Shown piece by piece: positions 6,335 to 9,972 of a stretch of DNA of 9,972 nt. Position numbers and translations under genes: made by a program. The notes under the pieces were generated by a model. That model had not been told where the DNA came from and did not search any database. It worked only from the letters and a program-made list of their open reading frames with translations. The DNA lies in contig PWVY01000228.1 in the NCBI GenBank assembly GCA_003561665.1, positions 1-9,972 of the forward strand. Direction: 5' to 3'. How positions within the stretch are numbered: position 1 is the stretch's first letter; every line of letters starts with the position of its first letter. The stretch is from Thermoplasmata archaeon (GTDB lineage: Archaea > Thermoplasmatota > SW-10-69-26).

Positions 6335-6357
6335 TGGCAAGGCGTCACGCTTTGCCA
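6335..6357 (+). terminator. Hairpin after the 3-hydroxyacyl-CoA dehydrogenase gene
   Basis: TGGCAAGGCG (6335-6344) pairs with CGCTTTGCCA (6348-6357) as a 10-bp stem with one G-T pair and a 3-nt loop, starting 19 nt after the stop at 6315. An outer CCGTGG (6332-6337) can alternatively pair with CCACGG (6359-6364). No T tract follows, so termination is likely but not certain; it could also mark the 3' end of the message. Confidence 0.45.
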
Positions 6358-6415
6358 TCCACGGGTCAAGCAGGCAACCCGAAAACGGTTTCAACCCAGC
6401 CTGGATGGTTCCCCC

Positions 6416-7462
6416 ATGGTGTGGGGCTTGGACGGGAAGCATGCGCTGGTGGTTGTTCTTTGCTCGTTGGTCTTTCTGGCCGGTTGCATCGAGGCGATCG
6501 ATCGCATCGAGGAGACGGGTGAAGGGGACAAGCAGTTCTCCGAGGACGGAGTGGGCCTGACAGCCAAGCAAGCTCATCAAGCAGCAGACCCGCACGCTCA
6601 CCAGTGGCATCCCAGCTCGAAGTTGATGCTGGTGTCCACCGTGGAGCACGTGGACCTGGAGCGTTTAAGCGAGATGCTCACCAACGCGAGCGTGGACCCC
6701 GATCACCTGATCCCGGATCCAAGCATCGGGGATGGGCTTGCGCCTCAATGGGTTCTAAAGTACGCCGATCCTGATCAGGAGGAAGCCATCCTGGTTCTCG
6801 TCAACCAAAAGGGGCACGTGGAGACGGTTGAGGAGGTTTCAACGGTTCGCGGGGAGCGCTTCATCACGATGGAAGCCTGGAACGTGGATAGCGACGAGGC
6901 CCTTGCCACCCTGAAAGAGGATCCCGAGGTTCGAGATCATCTGGAGCACGGAGAGCCCGAGCAGGTAATCTGGACGCTTGTTCATCCAGACGCTTCGGGT
7001 CTCCTCTGGCAGGTCTGGGTGCATGGGCTTGCCGAGGCGCCTTTCGGGGGCCCGGCAAGCGGAGCCGTGTTCGTGGACGCGACCACCGGCGAGCGTGCAG
7101 GCGGACCCGGTCAGAAGGTGGAGGTGGAGCCGGTTCGACTAGAGGGGACGCTTGGGGAGAACAACCAGACCGCAAGGGAGGAGATTCATGTGCAGGAGGA
7201 TCAAGCCATCCTCCAAACCGAGGCCTCGTGGCGCGCTACCGAGGAGCAAGAACAAACGCCCCGCGTGAACGTGACGCTGCTGCATGAGGGGGACCCCGTG
7301 GAGCCAAGCGAAGGAACGTGGGGCGATTCCAGCCTGTTCGTGACGTACGAGGGGCTTGACCCCGGGGCTTACACGATCGAGGTGCGCCTTGAAGAGGCGG
7401 TCTTCGAGGGTAACGTCGAGTACTCGCTTATGGGGCACATCCTGCCTCCCAAGGAGCGCTGA
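6416..7462 (+). CDS. Exported lipoprotein with an immunoglobulin-like C-terminal region, unknown function
   Basis: A 348-residue protein not recognised as a named family. The N-terminus is a lipoprotein signal: hydrophobic core at 10-22 and lipobox VFLAGC with Cys24 as the anchor, followed by an acidic linker (28-45). Residues about 60-230 form an alpha/beta region ending in SGAVFVDATTGERAGG (near 215-230), which recalls the last strand and 'VDAxTGE' turn of PepSY-like domains; this is a resemblance, not a firm match. Residues about 240-348 are rich in beta strands, with ASWRATEEQ, NVTLLHEGD and GLDPGAYTIEVRLEE, like an immunoglobulin-type or other beta-sandwich domain. The protein is acidic. 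The ATG at 6416 directly precedes the signal peptide; GGTTTCAA about 27 nt upstream is a poor TATA candidate. It ends 3 bp before the convergent aminotransferase stop. It probably faces the cell exterior. Confidence 0.78.
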   Translation: MVWGLDGKHALVVVLCSLVFLAGCIEAIDRIEETGEGDKQFSEDGVGLTAKQAHQAADPHAHQWHPSSKLMLVSTVEHVDLERLSEMLTNASVDPDHLIPDPSIGDGLAPQWVLKYADPDQEEAILVLVNQKGHVETVEEVSTVRGERFITMEAWNVDSDEALATLKEDPEVRDHLEHGEPEQVIWTLVHPDASGLLWQVWVHGLAEAPFGGPASGAVFVDATTGERAGGPGQKVEVEPVRLEGTLGENNQTAREEIHVQEDQAILQTEASWRATEEQEQTPRVNVTLLHEGDPVEPSEGTWGDSSLFVTYEGLDPGAYTIEVRLEEAVFEGNVEYSLMGHILPPKER

Positions 7463-7465
7463 CGA

Positions 7466-8668
7466 TCAAAGGTAGGGGGCGAGGGTCTTCTCCACGGCGT
7501 CGAGCTTTTCCTCGGTGACGGCGAAGTGGAACCGGATCAAGTCCTCGCCCATGCCGGGTTCGTGGTAGAAGGAGCCGCCGGGTACTCCCGTGAGGCCCGC
7601 CTCTTTGGTTAGCCACTCGGCGAACGAGCGAGAGTCCTCTTTGGCTTCGTCGGGCGCGTCGAATCCGGTGAAGTCCGCCATGATGTAGTACGCACCCTCG
7701 GGGTTCACCGGGTCGAACCCGGCCTCATCCAGGAGGTTCACCAAGCGGCCCCGGGCGTTGGCGTAGCGAGCTAAGAGGTCCTCGTAGTACCGATCGTCGA
7801 ACCCGAGCGCCGTCGTCACGCCCACCTGCAACGGGTGAGGAGCGCCGACGGTGAGGAAATCGTGCACGCGCCGGATGGCGATCGTGGCCTCGGGCGGCGC
7901 GATGGTCCAGGCAATGCGCCATCCCGTGCAGGAGTATGTCTTGCTTGCAGCGCTGATGGTGATGGTCCGATCGTGCATCCCGTCGAGTGTGGCGATGCTG
8001 ACGTGGTCGCGGCCGTCGTAGAGAAGGTGCTCGTAGACTTCGTCGGTGATGACGAAGACGTCGTGATCCATGGCTAGGTCCGCGATGACGCGTTGTTCTT
8101 CACGCGTAAACACTTTCCCGGTGGGGTTGTTTGGCGTGTTCAGCACGAGGGCTTTGGTATCGTCCGCGACCGCGTTTTTGAGTTCTTCCTCGTCGAAGCG
8201 GAAGGCGCGCTTGGGGTCAAGGGGTACGGTTTGGAGCTTGGCGCCGCTCATCACCGCGTCGGGGCCGTAGTTCTCGTAGTAGGGGTCAAAGAGCACGACC
8301 TCGTCCCCGGGATCCACCAGGCTCAGCATCGTCGCCATCATGGCTTCGGTGGCCCCGCAGGTGACGGTGACGTTCTCGTGGGGGTCCGCGTCGATGCCGT
8401 TGAACGAGGCGGCTTTCTCGCAGATCGCGGCCCTGAGCGCTTGGGTTCCCCAGGTGGTAGCGTACTGGTTGTGGGGGCGATCCAAGGCCTCGTGCGCGGC
8501 CTCGACCATGGCTTCGGGGGGACGGAAGTCGGGGAATCCTTGGCCTAGGTTCACGGCGTCGTTGCGGTTGTTGATGCGCGTCATCTCGCGGATCACGCTC
8601 TCCGGGAAGAGGTTCACACGCTCGGCCAGGCGGGGGTCGTCGAGTTCGTACGAGGTTCCCTGGACCAT
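7466..8668 (-). CDS. Class I/II PLP-dependent aminotransferase
   Basis: A 400-residue fold-type I aminotransferase that moves an amino group from an amino acid to a 2-oxoacid. Key residues can be placed: Asn181 in NNPTG, Asp209 and Tyr212 in TDEVYEHLLYDG, the PLP Schiff-base Lys243 in SAASKTYSCTGWR, and Arg379 in LIRFHFA, which should bind the substrate carboxylate. Their spacing (28, 3 and 31 residues) is close to that of aspartate aminotransferase. The N-terminal NLGQGFPDF segment resembles the branch holding kynurenine, methionine, glutamine and aromatic aminotransferases, so substrate remains open. The start at 8668 (MVQGTSYELDD) gives a normal N-terminus. An in-frame ATG at 8809 would add 47 residues unlike the family and run almost to the divergent pterin dehydratase. 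No clear Shine-Dalgarno is seen. It is convergent with the lipoprotein gene with a 3-bp gap. Confidence 0.92.
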   Translation of the reverse strand: MVQGTSYELDDPRLAERVNLFPESVIREMTRINNRNDAVNLGQGFPDFRPPEAMVEAAHEALDRPHNQYATTWGTQALRAAICEKAASFNGIDADPHENVTVTCGATEAMMATMLSLVDPGDEVVLFDPYYENYGPDAVMSGAKLQTVPLDPKRAFRFDEEELKNAVADDTKALVLNTPNNPTGKVFTREEQRVIADLAMDHDVFVITDEVYEHLLYDGRDHVSIATLDGMHDRTITISAASKTYSCTGWRIAWTIAPPEATIAIRRVHDFLTVGAPHPLQVGVTTALGFDDRYYEDLLARYANARGRLVNLLDEAGFDPVNPEGAYYIMADFTGFDAPDEAKEDSRSFAEWLTKEAGLTGVPGGSFYHEPGMGEDLIRFHFAVTEEKLDAVEKTLAPYL

Positions 8669-8778
8669 GAGCGCGCATCCGGCTTGAGGTAGGTGAAGGC
8701 TTGCTTTCCGTGACCGGCATCTGCCATGATTCACGAGCCACTGAGCGTGAGTGAGCCGGTCAAGGCGTTTCGTTCCCC

Positions 8779-8788
8779 GATACTTTCT
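8779..8788 (+). promoter_or_regulatory. Possible promoter of the pterin dehydratase
   Basis: GATACTTTCT is the most AT-rich, TATA-like spot in the 158-bp divergent region between the aminotransferase and the pterin dehydratase. If used, transcription would start near 8809 and leave a leader of about 18 nt before the ATG at 8827. The match is weak. Confidence 0.3.
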
Positions 8789-8826
8789 TCCAAGCAGAGC
8801 AACCTTCACACGACGGATGTGGTCCC

Positions 8827-9123
8827 ATGGCGCACCATGAGCACGACGTCGGCATCGAGGTACCGGAAGGTTGGACCGTTACGGACGAAAGGAAGATGAT
8901 CGAGATCGAGGTCAGCACGGAGGACTTCCTGGAAGCCGTGGACCTGTTCAACGAGTTGGCCGAGATCGCCGAGGACCAGATGCACCACCCGGATTTCCAC
9001 ATCACGGAGTACAACCAAGTGCGGATCACGAGCTGGAGTCATGACATCGGGGGGTTAAGCGAGCGCGATGAGAAGCTGGCCTCCTCCATCACGGACGTGC
9101 TCAGGAAACGTGATCTGGTTTAG
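8827..9123 (+). CDS. Pterin-4a-carbinolamine dehydratase (4a-hydroxytetrahydrobiopterin dehydratase)
   Basis: A 98-residue enzyme of the PCD/DCoH family, full length for the family. It dehydrates the 4a-hydroxy-tetrahydropterin left by aromatic amino-acid hydroxylases so the cofactor can be recycled. The signature is complete: QMHHPDF with His53 and His54, then ITSWSHD with His72 (the three conserved active-site histidines), followed by GGLSERDEKLASSITDVL, the strongly conserved C-terminal helix. The N-terminal WTVTDERKMIEIEV is the first strand pair of the fold. No aromatic hydroxylase is visible nearby, and archaeal relatives may instead have a role linked to other pterins such as molybdopterin, so the physiological partner is uncertain. 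The ATG at 8827 follows a partial GGATGTGG site. It is convergent with the acyl-CoA dehydrogenase, with 17 bp between the stops. Confidence 0.93.
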   Translation: MAHHEHDVGIEVPEGWTVTDERKMIEIEVSTEDFLEAVDLFNELAEIAEDQMHHPDFHITEYNQVRITSWSHDIGGLSERDEKLASSITDVLRKRDLV

Positions 9124-9140
9124 GCTCGGAAAGTGCAGGG

Positions 9141-9972
9141 TTAAGCGTCCAGGTTGTCGGGGTATGCGATGGTGAGGGCTTCCTCGTCGATTGCCTCGAT
9201 CATCGCCTGTTGGGCTTGGCGGGGGTCGGCCAAGTGCCGGGTTGCGTAGAGGTTCGCGACGGCATCCCGTCGGGGGTGGGGCGCGTGGTGGGCTGCGGCG
9301 TGAGCGAGCAAGATGGTGGCGTGCGCGTGGAAGGCCTCCCAGAGCAGGTCCTTGCTGACCGCTTGGACTCGTTCAGGCGTCGCGTTTTCGAGGGTCTTGA
9401 TCCGTTGAGCGGTATCTTCGAGCGCGTCGGTGGCGTGTTGAACGGCGGGTTTGACTGCGTCGTGGTCGTGGGCCGTCTCGAGGCGCTCGTGGGCGTGGGC
9501 GTGGAAGGCTTCGTACGCGTTTTCTTTCTCGATGACGCGGATCAGGTCGAGGGCTTGGATGTTGGTGGTTCCTTCCCAGATGGGGAGCACTTGGGCATCG
9601 CGGAGAAGGCGTGGCGTGACGTACTCTTCGATGTAGCCTTGGCCGCCGAGCAGTTCGCATCCTTCACTGGCGGCTTCAACGGCGAGTTTGCCGGTGACGG
9701 CTTTCGCTAGAGGCGTGAGGATGCGGAGGATGCGGCGGGCGTCTTCGTCGTCGTGGTGGGCCCAGGCGTCGAAGATGGTGGCGGTGTCGAGCACGAAGGC
9801 GAGGGCTCCTTCCGTGTCGAGGGCCAGTTCGAGGAGGTCGCGCTGGTAGAGGGGGTGTTTGTGGAGGGGCTTGTTGAAGGTTTCCCGCGTGGTGCCGGCG
9901 CGTTGGGCTTCGCGGAGGGCGCGGCGGGCGATGGCGACGCTGGTGACGGCGTTGTAGAGGCGGGAGAGGTTC
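9141..9972 (-). CDS. Acyl-CoA dehydrogenase, C-terminal part, cut by window edge
   Basis: A flavoprotein that introduces the first double bond into acyl-CoA in beta-oxidation. The visible 276 residues run from the right edge to TAA at 9141-9143; the N-terminal domains and start are outside. The helical C-terminal domain is seen: NLSRLYNAVTSVAIARRAL at the edge, then GCELLGGQGYIEEYVTPRLLRDAQ, then LPIWEGTTNIQ. In this last motif Glu133 of the visible part corresponds to the catalytic base position of medium-chain and related dehydrogenases. The RLYNA start and IWEGTTNIQ motif, plus a further helical extension of about 130 residues after the motif, suggest the AidB-like/long branch rather than the short mammalian medium-chain type. 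The C-terminal extension is rich in Ala and His. A flavin electron acceptor is not visible in the window. Third-position bases are mostly C on the coding strand. Confidence 0.9.
   Translation of the reverse strand, partial: NLSRLYNAVTSVAIARRALREAQRAGTTRETFNKPLHKHPLYQRDLLELALDTEGALAFVLDTATIFDAWAHHDDEDARRILRILTPLAKAVTGKLAVEAASEGCELLGGQGYIEEYVTPRLLRDAQVLPIWEGTTNIQALDLIRVIEKENAYEAFHAHAHERLETAHDHDAVKPAVQHATDALEDTAQRIKTLENATPERVQAVSKDLLWEAFHAHATILLAHAAAHHAPHPRRDAVANLYATRHLADPRQAQQAMIEAIDEEALTIAYPDNLDA

Noticed and set aside
1..9972. CRISPR array, insertion sequence, attachment site, toxin-antitoxin or defence system
   Set aside because: No regularly spaced repeats, transposase or integrase frames, or characteristic small gene pairs were seen on either strand.

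Overview
This window most likely comes from a GC-rich archaeon with an acidic, salt-adapted proteome, for example a marine or hypersaline euryarchaeal or Thermoplasmatota-type lineage. I could not fix the taxon from sequence alone. Evidence for an archaeon: TATA-like boxes lie about 26-28 nt upstream of several start codons, as in leaderless archaeal transcripts. Classical Shine-Dalgarno sites are mostly absent. Two lipoproteins carry an LAGC lipobox, and the exported proteins are very rich in Asp and Glu.

Layout, left to right. The N-terminal part of an enoyl-CoA hydratase runs off the left edge (1-394, minus). Divergent from it is a large LVIVD-repeat lipoprotein (543-2102, plus). A 277-bp gene-poor stretch follows, then a hyperacidic secreted protein (2380-2895, plus). 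A hairpin terminator separates that gene from a convergent three-helix membrane protein (2996-3484, minus). A 106-bp divergent promoter region leads to an IlvB-family thiamine pyrophosphate (TPP) enzyme (3591-5222, plus). A G-rich 244-bp gap with a strong inverted repeat comes next. Then follow a 3-hydroxyacyl-CoA dehydrogenase (5467-6315, plus), a hairpin, an unrecognised lipoprotein (6416-7462, plus), a PLP aminotransferase (7466-8668, minus), a pterin-4a-carbinolamine dehydratase (8827-9123, plus), and the C-terminal part of an acyl-CoA dehydrogenase running off the right edge (9141-9972, minus).

Functionally, three beta-oxidation-type enzymes (acyl-CoA dehydrogenase, enoyl-CoA hydratase, 3-hydroxyacyl-CoA dehydrogenase), an aminotransferase and a TPP enzyme suggest degradation of fatty acids or amino-acid carbon skeletons. 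They sit in separate transcription units on both strands rather than in one operon. The pterin dehydratase would fit aromatic amino-acid hydroxylation, but no hydroxylase is visible. The lipoproteins and the acidic secreted protein belong to the cell surface.

No CRISPR array, insertion sequence, tRNA, rRNA or recognisable defence or mobile system is visible. The least ordinary signals are a sharp sign change of GC skew near 3.54 kb that ignores gene orientation, the inverted repeat at 5295-5344, and several unrecognised surface proteins.
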